From contig CM072879.1 in assembly GCA_036937835.1 (NCBI GenBank), positions 6,938,501-7,002,500 on the forward strand: 64,000 nucleotides of DNA. The letters run 5' to 3'. Made by a program: the position numbers and the translations under genes. The notes under the pieces were generated by a model. It saw nothing but the letters and a program-made list of their open reading frames with translations. It was not told the origin of the DNA and did not search any database. Positions within the stretch are counted from its first letter, which is position 1, and the number at the start of each line of letters is the position of its first letter. This stretch comes from Pampus argenteus. Its lineage: Eukaryota > Chordata > Actinopteri > Scombriformes > Stromateidae. Shown here one piece after another: positions 54,101-61,068 of this stretch.

Positions 54101-57100
54101 TCAATTCATACGAGCACTAAACCCAGCTGACACATTTCATGTGCGTGTTTTTATCTTTATTTTGGGGTGCCATCCATCAGCTCTGACCCTGGAACAGATG
54201 TTCTCAACAGGAAGACTCCTTCCAGAGTCTCTGTAGCCAAAACTGGGTCTCCCCTGAGATCCACAAACGGTCCAAACAGCTCAGTGTGTTGTTCTCATTC
54301 TGGGTCACCGTCACCAGATGGGAGTTGTGTTTTGAAAACACAACTTTGCTGTGTAAAACTCTTTGTTGCTGTGATATCTTATTCAGGGCTGCAAGGTCTT
54401 TCGAGGGTTATTGGTTTCGTCCTTCCGGATGTTGATTCTGCTGCAGTAAAATGCCTCAACAGTTATCTCTAAACAGGGCAAAAACTGTTCAAAGTAGCAT
54501 TACCCATGGCCCTGGACACAGAAGTGCGTAAAACTGTACTGAATATGAGGGCAGAAGGCTGACGAGCTTGCATTTTACATGATGTTATCCTGCTATTTTT
54601 TGCCTTGCAAAGTTCCATCGTCATCCCTAATGAGCTGATTGCCAGCAATTTAGTCTGAGGGAGGAGAAAGCAGATTAGGAGAACGAAGGCATCTGTAATT
54701 CATCCCTCAAGAACAGATGCTCGATGGAGCAAAGCTCATTTACAGTCTTGTTAGCTGGTTTCTAAACGGCATCAGGAATGAGCTTCTTCTCTTCTGGCCT
54801 ACTTTCTGGACTCCTCGAAGTACCAGTGCTCCAGTTTCCACAAGAGAATCAAACCCTCATACTGTACATAGACATATATTCATACGCAAATGGTTTAGAC
54901 TAATCATACTAAGAGGCTGGAAAGCTAGCCTTCATTTCTATTTTGGCTTTAAGTTATCGACACTATAGCAGAGCTTAAGCCTACACTGTGGGAGTCTGGT
55001 AAATTGGCACCATATTTTAATCTCAAGGGAAAGATATTCAGTGCACACATAGATCATCCAGGCTGCTAACCATACACATGAAATATTTTTCACAGAGACC
55101 GGATACACACCCACACACATCCATACACACACTGCAGGGGCGGGCCCACAGGTAGCCCGGAGTGCTCAGATATATGTGAGCATCATAATGGTGTGTTTAG
55201 GGGACCCAAGTCTAGTGCAGAAACACACACTCCTGAGATGTTTTGACCCCAATAGGTGAGTCTTGCTGACATATTTAAACATGTTCAAAACTCCCTCAAG
55301 CATGAATAACCAAACCAAGGGGGGAAAAAAATAAAAAAATAAATGGCTATCTTTTATGCAAAACAGCCCGCTGCTTTCTATTTCCTTGAGCAATGAGAGC
55401 GAAGCTTCTCGCACTGTTTCATTGTCGTCTTATTGGCACATTAGTTTTCCATGAATACCAAGCATGCCTTTTAGTTTCAGTTGGTCAGGTTTTCCCTGAA
55501 ATCCTATAAATTTGTTGGCGAAGCCCACCTCTAAGAAGTGCTCACATATCATGGACGAATACTAATCAGAGTGGCTTTAAGGAGGCCAATAAAGGTACTT
55601 TTTTGTGGCTTCTCAGATCAACCTCCAGTCCACCTTAAATATCAACATTTAACTGTGCATTAAAAGTGACAACCATTCAGGGGTTTTTGTTTGTTTTTGT
55701 TTTCTTTTCTGCTGTTGGTATAGCATTCCTGTATCCCTGGAGCAGAGTGCTGGGCGTGAATGACACAGGTGTCTCTTTACTCTGTGTCCTCCTGTAACAG
55801 AATGAATATTACTGTAGGTTGGACTTCCTGTGGAGGGACAAATTCAAGAGGGAGTGTGAAGAGATTGAAACCATGGAGAACCTCAACCGAGTTCTGCTGG
55901 AGAACGTTTTACCCGCTCACGTCGCCGAACACTTCCTGGGACGCAACTGGAAGAATGAGGTACAATTAAAGAATTTTACAATATTTACATTACCGTATTT
56001 TCCGGACTATAGAGCGCACCTAAATATAAGCCGCACCCACTAAAATTTGAATGAAATATATATTTTGTCACATACAAGCCGCACCGGACTATAAGCCGCC
56101 GATATCCAGGCTGAGAAATAAGTTAGACATAAAGATTTTGTACCGTAAGTGTTTATTCATATACCTGAACTGATTGTTCCTGAACAGCGCCACAATAAAC
56201 GCAGCAATAAAAGTGCTGATAAACAAAACAGAAAAGTCACTGATGGTTTTATTCATCCTCCTCCTGTGCACAAAAACTAAGTTACTTTATTTTTCTTCCT
56301 CCTGCGTACTGAAACCATTAAACACCAAATCACTGTCACCTTTTCTTCCAGCGCACTGTTAAAGCGCAACTGCTTATATACCCACTGTAATAGATTACAA
56401 AAGCTGCATCTCTGTATAAGCCGCATGGTTCAAAGTATGGGAAAAAAGTAGTGGCTTATAGTCCAGAAAATACGGTATGTCAATTTGTGGTTCTTACTTT
56501 TCATGCTTTATCAATGTCTATAAAAAATATATGTGATTAAATCTAAATGCTCTACATGTGCTATTAATGTATCCATTTGTCAGCATATTCTTTTATATAC
56601 AAGCTGTAACTAATGTAACATACTTTCCTAGCATACTCTTCCTCCATAGTTCATTCCAGTTCAGTAAATCAACTTTTGTTTTGATTTCCTTACATCTGAC
56701 TTTCTTGATGTGCTATTTTGTACCTGCAGTGGCCACATAGATGATTAAAGTTTCATTCTATTATTTCCTAAGAGTCAGTGTCAGTTGTGGTTGTGAGACA
56801 GACCATACATTCATCTCCATCAGTACAACACATCCAGCTGTTATCGTCTGCTTGCTTGTTATCAGGACCTTTATCATCAGTCATACGAGTCGGTGTGTGT
56901 GATGTTCGCCTCCATCCCAGACTTCAAAGAGTTTTACACTGAGTCTGATGTCAATAAGGAAGGACTGGAGTGCCTCCGTCTTCTCAATGAGATCATAGCA
57001 GACTTTGATGAGGTAAACTCCTCTCATACTGATACTCCAGGCTATCTGAAAAAAATATATATGTTTCTGTTTGTGTTATGTGATTCACTAACTTCCTCAT

Positions 57101-58610
57101 GTGTCTTCAGCTGCTGTCCAAACCGAAGTTCAGCGGAGTGGAGAAGATAAAGACCATTGGTAGCACGTACATGGCTGCAACTGGCCTCAATGTGACGCCG
57201 GGACCGGAGTGCGCACAGGCACGCTTTAACATTAATTTACCTTGTTGTGACCTTGTCATGTTACGCAGTGAGTGGATATACGTGGACAAACACAGAGTGT
57301 TTCATGTTTCCTCTACATCAGATACACAGTAACAGACTGGCTATGGGATCAAAACTTCTACTGCCAGCTTTAATATGAACTAATATTCACTAATGGAGGA
57401 CCAGGAAAAGAACAAGAGCCTTTTTGCACATGCTCATCCCATATCAGAGGGCCAAAACTGTTTTGGCAGCTCATATGCAGTTTTTCATTCACGGTCATAA
57501 AACAGGATCAAGCTATTAAGCATCAAACTATTTATTGATGTCCAAGCCGCATCGCCACACTCAGTGTCTGTCCTAATACTGTAGTACATAAACATAATGC
57601 TCTCTTGGGTTATGAGTTTGTGTGGCATTGTTTGAGTGAACTCATCCGATGCTAACGTGAGGCTACATTCTAATATAGCGTCAGTCAGACTCATCCTATA
57701 GAGTGGATGTGTCTGTTCTGATCGGCGCTTTTTCTAATGTGACTTGATTTGAGTGATTTACAGCACAAACAGGAAGAAGCTGATGATCCTCAGTATGAAA
57801 GAGAAAACTCGTGATTGAAGATGCAACAGGAAACAAATGTTATTTTAAAATACATAAGCATTAATAATAATCCCACTGGAATGAAGTATAGGTCATCAAT
57901 CATGTTAATCACGATCGTTATGTATTATAAGCTATTACTGTTAATTTGAAAATGTCATATTGATTGAACATTGTTCCGATAGCACTTGATTTAATTTATT
58001 TCCTCAGGAACATGACAGACAGTACATGCATATAGGCACCATGGTGGAGTTCGCCTTTGCTCTGGTTGGGAAGTTAGACGTCATCAACAAACACTCCTTC
58101 AACGACTTCAGACTCAGAATTGGTGAGAATACTTCTTCACTGCTAATTTTTTCCCCTCAATGTGTAAAATTTAAAGTTTATTGATTTCCAATGGAAAAAA
58201 TCAGCCACATGATTTGTGATGTTGTGTTCCTTTGGCTAGGGATAAATCACGGGCCAGTGATTGCAGGTGTTATTGGGGCACAAAAACCTCAGTATGACAT
58301 CTGGGGAAACAGTGTGAATGTGGCCAGTAGAATGGAGACCACTGGGGTACTGGGTAAAATACAGGTTGGTTGTCTTACAAAATACAGACGTTTGTCTTCC
58401 AGTGTGCTGTTGAATTTCTTATTTTTATTCTAGTCACCTCTCTGTCTTTCCATACAGGTAACGGAGGAGACGAACCATATCTTATCAACACTAGGGTACA
58501 TGTGTTCATGTCGCGGCATCATCAATGTGAAGGGCAAAGGAGAGCTGAAGACCTACTTTGTTCACACAGAGATGACCCGCTCTCTGTCACAAGGGACTGT
58601 GATGCCTTGA
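24221..58610 (+). CDS. adcy2: Adenylyl cyclase type 2, 25-exon gene model, 1117 aa
   Basis: Converts ATP to cAMP at the plasma membrane; type 2 enzymes are stimulated by Gs-alpha, conditionally by G-beta-gamma, and by PKC. The joined exons read through as N-terminus, six TM helices (about 64-226), C1a (about 280-470), C1b (to 608), six TM helices (about 618-847) and C2 (about 870-1117). C1 keeps both metal Asp residues, D313 (YADIVGF) and D357 (GDCYYC). C2 keeps the adenine and transition-state residues K965, D1045, N1052 and R1056. These equal K938, D1018, N1025 and R1029 of mammalian type II with a constant offset of 27. The start MWQEA and the sequence throughout match ADCY2 better than ADCY7 or ADCY4. 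The N-terminus is about 12 residues longer than in mammals, with an acidic Gly/Glu insert. Whether this is the teleost a or b copy is open. Confidence 0.96.
26122..26383 (+). repeat. Two imperfect (GT)n/(GC) microsatellites
   Basis: GT runs with GC interruptions at 26122-26218 and 26322-26383. They create an artificial open frame of alternating Val and Cys that is not a gene. Confidence 0.95.
29182..29221 (+). repeat. (GT)n microsatellite
   Basis: About 40 uninterrupted bases of GT in adcy2 intron 1. Confidence 0.95.
29361..29387. repeat. Perfect inverted repeat (hairpin), 11-bp arms
   Basis: CTAATGAGGAC, a 5-base spacer, then GTCCTCATTAG. Function unknown. Confidence 0.9.
29728..29925 (+). 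CDS. adcy2: adcy2 coding exon 2 (aa 89-154), TM2-TM3
   Basis: Acceptor CCTCCAG|AAT. Encodes two hydrophobic segments (about 94-114 and 126-145) around the IESVFKRMLRLFS loop; ends in LSPWDQ. Donor CAG|GTAGTG at 29926. Confidence 0.95.
31042..31130 (+). repeat. (CTAT)n(CTGT)n tetranucleotide microsatellite
   Basis: CTAT units, then alternating CTAT/CTGT, then pure CTGT units, in adcy2 intron 2. The gradual change suggests point mutation spreading through slippage. Confidence 0.93.
33319..33480 (+). CDS. adcy2: adcy2 coding exon 3 (aa 155-208), TM4-TM5
   Basis: Acceptor TTTCCAG|GTG. Encodes VSFFLFIVFVVYTMLPFSMR and AIIASAITCFSHTVTLSICL, then the extracellular ELEPLVWQ. Donor CAG|GTAAGA at 33481. 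Confidence 0.95.
34287..34436 (+). CDS. adcy2: adcy2 coding exon 4 (aa 209-258), TM6
   Basis: Acceptor GTGTCAG|ATC. Encodes TM6 (ILANVIIFTCGNLAG) and the start of the cytoplasmic linker, TYQDTCNCIKSPIKLEFEK. Donor CAG|GTACAC at 34437. Confidence 0.95.
34498..34600 (-). repeat. Dispersed repeat, family A, fragment (antisense)
   Basis: Contains GCTAAGCTAAGCTAACC and TCTTCTCGTCTAACA, matching the antisense of the longer copy at 59620. It begins about 60 bases after adcy2 exon 4. Confidence 0.65.
35239..35267 (+). repeat. (GT)n microsatellite
   Basis: Pure GT run in adcy2 intron 4. Confidence 0.95.
36890..37020 (+). repeat. Dispersed repeat, family B copy 2 (fragment)
   Basis: TTAATAACTATTTGATGGATTG and CCATGAAAGTTTTTACAGAC align with copy 1 at 22395. 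It ends about 140 bases before adcy2 exon 5. Confidence 0.6.
37164..37312 (+). CDS. adcy2: adcy2 coding exon 5 (aa 259-307)
   Basis: Acceptor CCCTCTAG|GAG. Encodes ERLLLSLLPAHIARVMKAEI, the signalling-helix region before C1a, and NNFHNLYVQRHTNV. The frame needs donor AG|GCAAGT at 37313, a GC donor with otherwise ideal consensus. Ser308 is split. Confidence 0.94.
37797..37825 (+). repeat. (GT)n microsatellite
   Basis: GT run in adcy2 intron 5. Confidence 0.93.
38523..38634 (+). CDS. adcy2: adcy2 coding exon 6 (aa 308-345), C1a metal site
   Basis: Acceptor CTCTCAG|C. Encodes ILYADIVGFTRLASDCSPGE onward; D313 is the first catalytic metal ligand. Donor AAG|GTAACT at 38635. Confidence 0.96.
39158..39197 (+). 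repeat. (GT)n microsatellite
   Basis: GT run with one TTT interruption in adcy2 intron 6. Confidence 0.93.
39570..39697 (+). CDS. adcy2: adcy2 coding exon 7 (aa 346-387), C1a
   Basis: Acceptor CCAAAG|GAA. Encodes ENECMRIKILGDCYYCVSGL onward; D357 is the second metal ligand. Donor CAA|GTAAAA at 39698; Lys388 is split. Confidence 0.95.
40320..40528 (-). repeat. Dispersed repeat, family A (antisense copy)
   Basis: Read on the minus strand it begins CTTTAAAGGAAC and contains GGGAAATATGCTTATTTGCT, GTTAGCCTAGCTTAGCAT and GACTGGAAGCAG. All are in the same order in the copy at 59620. Its terminus is 25 bases from the exon 8 acceptor. Confidence 0.75.
40554..40712 (+). CDS. adcy2: adcy2 coding exon 8 (aa 388-440), C1a
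   Basis: Acceptor CTCCACAG|G. Encodes KVRDATGVDINMRVGVHSGN, VLCGVIGLRKWQYDVWSHDV and TLANHMEAGGVP, the C1a half of the catalytic interface. Donor CCAGG|GTAAGA at 40713; Gly441 is split. Confidence 0.96.
41741..41873 (+). CDS. adcy2: adcy2 coding exon 9 (aa 441-485)
   Basis: Acceptor TTTCCAG|G. Encodes RVHISSVTLEHLKGSYKVEP and YLKEHRVVTYLVINPK, the end of C1a. Donor AAG|GTCAGA at 41874. Confidence 0.95.
42661..42915 (+). pseudogene. Decayed LINE reverse transcriptase fragment in adcy2 intron 9
   Basis: Reads SVLL.LKLSAAFDNVANKIL, then RLEKRLGLSDTVLS, then, after in-frame stops and a frameshift, TCGVPQG.ILGP. These are the LSAAFD and GVPQGS blocks of an L2-type RT in correct order. A TTTGAATTGAAT-like tail follows near 42893. 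It is clearly non-functional and older than the copy at 50100. Confidence 0.8.
44525..44701 (+). CDS. adcy2: adcy2 coding exon 10 (aa 486-544), C1b
   Basis: Acceptor GTCTCAG|ACT. Encodes TERHSPLLGVRSRPSLDGGK, MRASVRMTRYLESWGAAKPF and ANLHHRDSM. This region carries the type-2 PFAHL element tied to G-beta-gamma; here it is PFANL (524-528). Donor ACT|GTGAGT at 44702. Confidence 0.95.
44779..44819 (+). CDS. adcy2: adcy2 coding exon 11 (aa 545-557), C1b microexon
   Basis: A 41-nt exon, DVPMGQYHFQRRE, matching DVPMGQ.NFQ of mammalian ADCY2. Acceptor TTTCAG|GAT, donor GAG|GTAAGC at 44820 with Arg558 split. Confidence 0.92.
44920..45000 (+). CDS. adcy2: adcy2 coding exon 12 (aa 558-584), C1b
   Basis: Acceptor ACCGCAG|G. 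Encodes SKSQRRRFEEELNERMIRTI and DGINSQ. Donor CAGAA|GTAGGT at 45001; Lys585 is split. Confidence 0.94.
45432..45501 (+). CDS. adcy2: adcy2 coding exon 13 (aa 585-608)
   Basis: Acceptor CTCCAG|G. Encodes QWLKSEDIQRISLFFHNKAL and EKE, the end of C1b. Donor GAG|GTAGGC at 45502. Confidence 0.95.
45715..45812 (+). CDS. adcy2: adcy2 coding exon 14 (aa 609-640), TM7
   Basis: Acceptor CAACAG|TAC. Encodes YRSTTLPAFKYYITCACLIF and the rest of TM7. Donor CCCAA|GTAAGT at 45813; Lys641 is split. Confidence 0.95.
46415..46441 (+). repeat. (GT)n microsatellite abutting the exon 15 acceptor
   Basis: The GT run ends at the TTGCAG acceptor of adcy2 exon 15, so no normal pyrimidine tract separates them. Confidence 0.92.
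46447..46531 (+). CDS. adcy2: adcy2 coding exon 15 (aa 641-669), TM8
   Basis: Acceptor GTTGCAG|A. Encodes TALLGISFGLAFLLLALILL and LCFAGHIL. Donor CTG|GTGGGT at 46532. Confidence 0.93.
46532..49105 (+). other. adcy2: adcy2 intron 15
   Basis: 2.6 kb, AT-rich, with a CA run near 46560 and short GT near 48280. I see no repeat copy, RNA gene or coding segment. Confidence 0.75.
49106..49246 (+). CDS. adcy2: adcy2 coding exon 16 (aa 670-716), TM9
   Basis: Tandem acceptor CCAG|CAG|GGA lets exon 16 start at 49106 (Q670 kept, as in mammals) or 49109. Encodes QGRKGSLCSLSWFPTSSRII and TM9, LRLVLTMTTTALILVMAV. Donor ATG|GTGAGA at 49247. Confidence 0.93.
49491..49619 (+). CDS. adcy2: adcy2 coding exon 17 (aa 717-759), glycosylated extracellular loop
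   Basis: Acceptor TTATTAG|TTC. Encodes FFVEDPGGSTEEVLTTTPPV and the sequons NVT (N737) and NNS (N740), then NRFYLP. The loop between TM9 and TM10 is variable in the family, and its N-glycosylation is typical. Donor CCA|GTAAGT at 49620. Confidence 0.93.
50102..51646 (+). CDS. LINE reverse transcriptase (C-terminal part of ORF2), uninterrupted
   Basis: Open from about 50102, where no stop precedes the SKSSTCLLDPIPTRLLK block, through the first ATG at 50216 (476 aa from there) to TAG. RT blocks in order: KPLLKKPTLD...NYRPISNLSF, GFRVNHSTETAL, LLDLSAAFDTIDH, SHGVPQGSVLGPLLF, and the catalytic YADD within CYADDTQLYLSI. The C-terminal domain ends FLFDKAYS. All catalytic motifs are intact, which points to recent insertion. 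Without the endonuclease and 5' end it should not move by itself. Confidence 0.93.
   Translation, partial: FQHTTIITSSKSSTCLLDPIPTRLLKDVLPLVSPSLLNMMNLSLLSGYVPQSFKIAVIKPLLKKPTLDQEVLANYRPISNLSFISKVLEKAVANQLCDFLHTNSLFEEFQSGFRVNHSTETALVKVTNDLLMASDKGLISVLVLLDLSAAFDTIDHQILLQRLEYQIGIKGTALGWFKSYFLDRSQFVHVHDESSMQTKVSHGVPQGSVLGPLLFSLYMLPLGNIIRNHSINFHCYADDTQLYLSIKPDETNHLTRLQACIKDIKNWMTHNFLKLNSEKTEVLLIGPKHLRNYHSRDLALDGITLATSSTVKNLGVVFDQDLSFNNYIKQLSRTAFFHLRNIAKIRRIISQVDAEKLVHAFVTSRLDYCNSLLSGCSNKSLKSLQLIQNAAARVLTGTKIRDHISPILASLHWLPVKSRIEFKILLLTYKALHGQAPSYLKELIVPYHPTRTLRSQDGGFLVVPIVSKSRLGARAFSYQAPLLWNKLPLCVREADTINTFKSRLKTFLFDKAYS
52281..52308 (+). terminator. LINE-borne AATAAA and (TGATT)n tail
   Basis: AATAAA at 52281-52286, on the same strand as adcy2, just before the pentamer tail. 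It could act as a cryptic intronic poly(A) signal. Confidence 0.6.
52462..52646 (+). CDS. adcy2: adcy2 coding exon 18 (aa 760-820), TM10-TM11
   Basis: Acceptor GTCTTCAG|TAC. Encodes YFIYCCILGLVSCSVFLRIN, YELKMVVMLVAVVIYNIIIL and a variable loop. Donor GATAG|GTACCT at 52647; Arg821 is split. Confidence 0.95.
52647..53716 (+). other. adcy2: adcy2 intron 18
   Basis: About 1.1 kb of apparently unique sequence. No repeat or gene is recognised. Confidence 0.7.
53717..53801 (+). CDS. adcy2: adcy2 coding exon 19 (aa 821-849), TM12
   Basis: Acceptor CTCCAG|A. Encodes PGVLKDLKTMGSVSLFIFFI and TLLVLARQ. Donor CAG|GTCAGT at 53802. Confidence 0.95.
53802..55800 (+). other. adcy2: adcy2 intron 19
   Basis: 2 kb with no supported exon. 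A short CA-rich patch lies near 55110. Confidence 0.7.
55801..55959 (+). CDS. adcy2: adcy2 coding exon 20 (aa 850-902), start of C2
   Basis: Acceptor TGTAACAG|AAT. Encodes NEYYCRLDFLWRDKFKRECE, the signalling helix IETMENLNRVLLENVLPAHV and AEHFLGRNWKNE. Donor GAG|GTACAA at 55960. Confidence 0.96.
55991..56477. mobile_element. Non-autonomous DNA element with terminal inverted repeats, 487 bp
   Basis: The left end TACCGTATTTTCCGGACTAT and the right end (56452-56477) are inverted copies with one mismatch over about 22 bases. Internal ATAAGCCGC motifs repeat several times on both sides. No transposase is present. The ends lie next to TA dinucleotides, compatible with but not proving a TA target duplication. 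It starts 32 bases after adcy2 exon 20. Confidence 0.85.
56866..57012 (+). CDS. adcy2: adcy2 coding exon 21 (aa 903-951), C2
   Basis: Acceptor TTATCAG|GAC. Encodes DLYHQSYESVCVMFASIPDF and KEFYTESDVNKEGLECLRLL then NEIIADFDE. C2 has Ser where C1 has its metal Asp, as expected for the non-metal half. Donor GAG|GTAAAC at 57013. Confidence 0.96.
57111..57218 (+). CDS. adcy2: adcy2 coding exon 22 (aa 952-987), C2
   Basis: Acceptor TCTTCAG|CTG. Encodes LLSKPKFSGVEKIKTIGSTY, with adenine-binding K965, then MAATGLNVTPGPECAQ. The only frame- and length-conserving junction uses CAG|GCACGC at 57219, a weak GC donor. The 3' boundary is therefore less sure than the others. Confidence 0.88.
58008..58122 (+). 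CDS. adcy2: adcy2 coding exon 23 (aa 988-1025), C2
   Basis: Acceptor TCCTCAG|GAA. Encodes EHDRQYMHIGTMVEFAFALV and GKLDVINKHSFNDFRLRI. This is the region of the type-2 QEHA peptide that binds G-beta-gamma. Donor TTG|GTGAGA at 58123; Gly1026 is split. Confidence 0.95.
58240..58364 (+). CDS. adcy2: adcy2 coding exon 24 (aa 1026-1067), C2 catalytic residues
   Basis: Acceptor TTGGCTAG|GG. Encodes INHGPVIAGVIGAQKPQYDI and WGNSVNVASRMETTG, with D1045, N1052 and R1056. Donor CAG|GTTGGT at 58365. Confidence 0.96.
58458..58610 (+). CDS. adcy2: adcy2 last coding exon 25 (aa 1068-1117)
   Basis: Acceptor ATACAG|GTA. Encodes VTEETNHILSTLGYMCSCRG, IINVKGKGELKTYFVHTEMT and RSLSQGTVMP, then TGA at 58608-58610. 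The C-terminus has normal ADCY2 length. Confidence 0.95.
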   Translation, partial: VTEETNHILSTLGYMCSCRGIINVKGKGELKTYFVHTEMTRSLSQGTVMP

Positions 58611-59375
58611 GCGTAACACACTAACCTACCAGACAGACTTGAGAACACAATCGCACACACAAACTGGCCGTAGAGGTGATTTGTCATGCTCCATAACTAA
58701 AGCTCATTACCAGAAGCCAACAGTACAATGGATAGACAATTGTCAAGAACCACTTTTGTCCTTAGGAACACGATGTAGAGCAGGGCTGAGGTGCACCGTC
58801 ACGGTCCTTCAACGCTGCACTTTGGGTGGTTTTTCACATCTCAAGTGTATCAAAGACTTCGCTCTGAGGAGTCTCTTCACTATCGAACAGAGTACCTGAC
58901 GAAAGAGAGGTTTGCTGAATTAGTGCAGCCCTCAAGGACCGCAGTCACCCATCTGTACTATAGTAGTGGTGTGGAGCTAATTACCCATTCCAGTGTTGCA
59001 GTGCTTCAAAGCCTTATACTTGAGCAAACTGCTGTGATTTTTTTGTTTTTTTAATATCTGCCTGGTTGGCACTAGTCAGTTTGTTCCATTTTATTCCAAA
59101 TGGATGTTACAATAGTTTATTGTCATATAGAGCAGTTGGTGCCAACAAATTGCCAGTGTGATGGGTAGTTTGCCAAAACCTGTGAATTGTATTTATAGCT
59201 TTAGAGCTGCGTTTGCGTCCCACTGAAGAGTAGGTGGACTCAGGCGCAGGATTCAAGAGGAAAGTAGAGGTTTCTTTTTTATAATCCATCTGGAGCCGAA
59301 CCAACAGCAATGTGTTTAAATGTTCACTGCCATCCTTTTGTTATTCATTAAACATTTGTATAGAAATTGAGATCC
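58611..59375 (+). other. adcy2: adcy2 3' UTR with poly(A) signal
   Basis: About 760 bases without coding signal. It ends at ATTAAA (59347-59352), the commonest variant poly(A) hexamer, followed by a GU-rich CTTTGTGTCTTTGTGTTG from about 59380. Confidence 0.7.
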
Positions 59376-59398
59376 TCTGTCTTTGTGTCTTTGTGTTG
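59347..59398 (+). terminator. adcy2: adcy2 poly(A) signal (ATTAAA) and GU-rich element
   Basis: ATTAAA at 59347-59352 with a GU/U-rich stretch about 30 bases downstream. Confidence 0.7.
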
Positions 59399-59619
59399 AA
59401 GACTTCTCACACTATGAACATTCACAGGATTCATTTACAATACAGTCAGAAGCTTGTAAGGTCATTAGTTTGAGTGATTAGAGATGATACAAGTTGTCAT
59501 TTGGGAGTTGTTTGATGCAAGCACAAAACAAAATCCCCAAAGGCCACAATGCACTAGTAATATCTATTTTTATAGAACCACTAATACCAGTATTATAGTA
59601 GAAGTATAAGTAGATTTTT

Positions 59620-59890
59620 CTTTAAAGGAATCATTCCACATTTTGGGAAATATGTTTATTCATCCACTTTTTGTCAGCGAGTTACATGAGCTGGATTGAT
59701 ATCACTTACATATCTGTACATCAAAAATATAAGGCTACAACCAGCAGCCATTTAGCTTAGCTTAGCATAGAGACTGGAAACAAGGGGAATTGTTGTTTTT
59801 TTGTTAATTAGTGAGTGTTGACTTTGGGACTGAGCATTGCTAGCTGGATCCAGTATTTAGGCTAAGCTAAGCTAACCTGTAGCTTTTTAT
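59620..59890 (+). repeat. Dispersed repeat, family A, longest copy
   Basis: CTTTAAAGGAATC, GGGAAATATGTTTATTCATCC, TTTAGCTTAGCTTAGCATAG, AGACTGGAAACAAGGGGAA and GGCTAAGCTAAGCTAACC. Same order as the antisense copy at 40320. The TTAGCTTAGC and GCTAAGCTAA blocks are internal inverted repeats. It lies between the adcy2 and cfap90 3' ends. Confidence 0.75.
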
Positions 59891-61030
59891 TTAATGGAAA
59901 TAAATGGAAGTGGTAGCAGAAAAGTGTTTTCTACATATAAAGGAATACTTTACAAAAAGTATTCTGTAATAACTGTACTGCTGAGAGACAAAAAGCTACA
60001 TTCACCCTCCAGAAATCTTAAGGACAAATCTTGTGTTTAAGATGTGAAAAAATTGTTTTCTCATGGCTTTTGTGACCAGATAACTTGCACGACAAAATTT
60101 TTCTATGCTATTTCATCTTTCTACTTTTGAATTACTGCTGTATGCATTAGTTCCTAATCCTCTTATAAACAAACACAGCACCAAACTGTTTGAAATACTG
60201 CACCCTCTCTATGAATAAAGGGTCTACTTCTACTGCATCACAAAAGCTGAGCAAATGAGAGAAGTCTGTCCTAAAAAAAAGAAAAGAAAAAATCCTATTA
60301 TGTAGAAGGCTGGTCTCACTTGCGTGGGTTCAAAATGTATACACAAAAGGGATCCAAGAACTTGCAAATCAAAGAGGTTAGTGATGCACAAAAACAACTG
60401 TATTTACATAAGGCAAGGTTATCATAAAATCACAGTGCAGGAATGAAAACAGAGGGAGATTAAATACATGTAATGTACACTGGCAAATATAAATCTGCTT
60501 TATAGGGTTTTATAGAGGCCGTTAAACTCTAACCACATCTCTCCCCTTTTTTTAGGTCTTTATTGAGCCAGAAACAAAGCTAATCAAATAAGAAAGTAAA
60601 GTATAAAATAAGAAGGTCCAGTGTTTTGAACATATAGTCAGAGATGTGTTCAACAGAGATATCCTGCCACTTTCAAAATAAAAATAACATTATAAAACCA
60701 AGATTCTGATCTCTGATATTATCTGCAATACTGAGCTGCAATAACGGCAAGACATATTTTTCATTTATAGACTGTCTCTATGTTCATACTGATGGAATAA
60801 GCTTGAGTCTCCTGGAAAATGTCAGAGTCTCCATATTTACAGATTTGCTTTTTCAAAAGATACTATTTCACAAAAAGTAAATGTTTGTCTTGCAAAATAC
60901 GTGTAGGTTATATAGTGATATATCATATTTAAATGTCATCTGATTAAATTTTACTTTTTTTTTTTCATTATGGACACGTGGTCTGGATGAAAAAGTTAAC
61001 TGAACTGAAACCCAGGCACTGCAACACTGG

Positions 61031-61036
61031 TTTATT
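61031..61036 (-). terminator. cfap90: cfap90 poly(A) signal (AATAAA, minus strand)
   Basis: TTTATT on the plus strand reads AATAAA on the minus strand, 32 bases after the cfap90 stop. This gives a very short 3' UTR. Confidence 0.6.
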
Positions 61037-61068
61037 ATTCAAACGCCTTCATCTCATGCTGTGATACT

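Noticed and set aside
57269..57274. Strong GTGAGT as donor for adcy2 exon 22
   Set aside because: It would insert unconserved residues and leave a phase that meets an immediate stop in exon 23; the GC donor at 57219 keeps length and frame.
600..58610. Assignment as tent4b and adcy7
   Set aside because: MDPRVAWIQPEQKG, the SLSR end, MWQEA, DVPMGQ and the C2 sequence match TENT4A and ADCY2, and cfap90 follows as in the 5p15 block.
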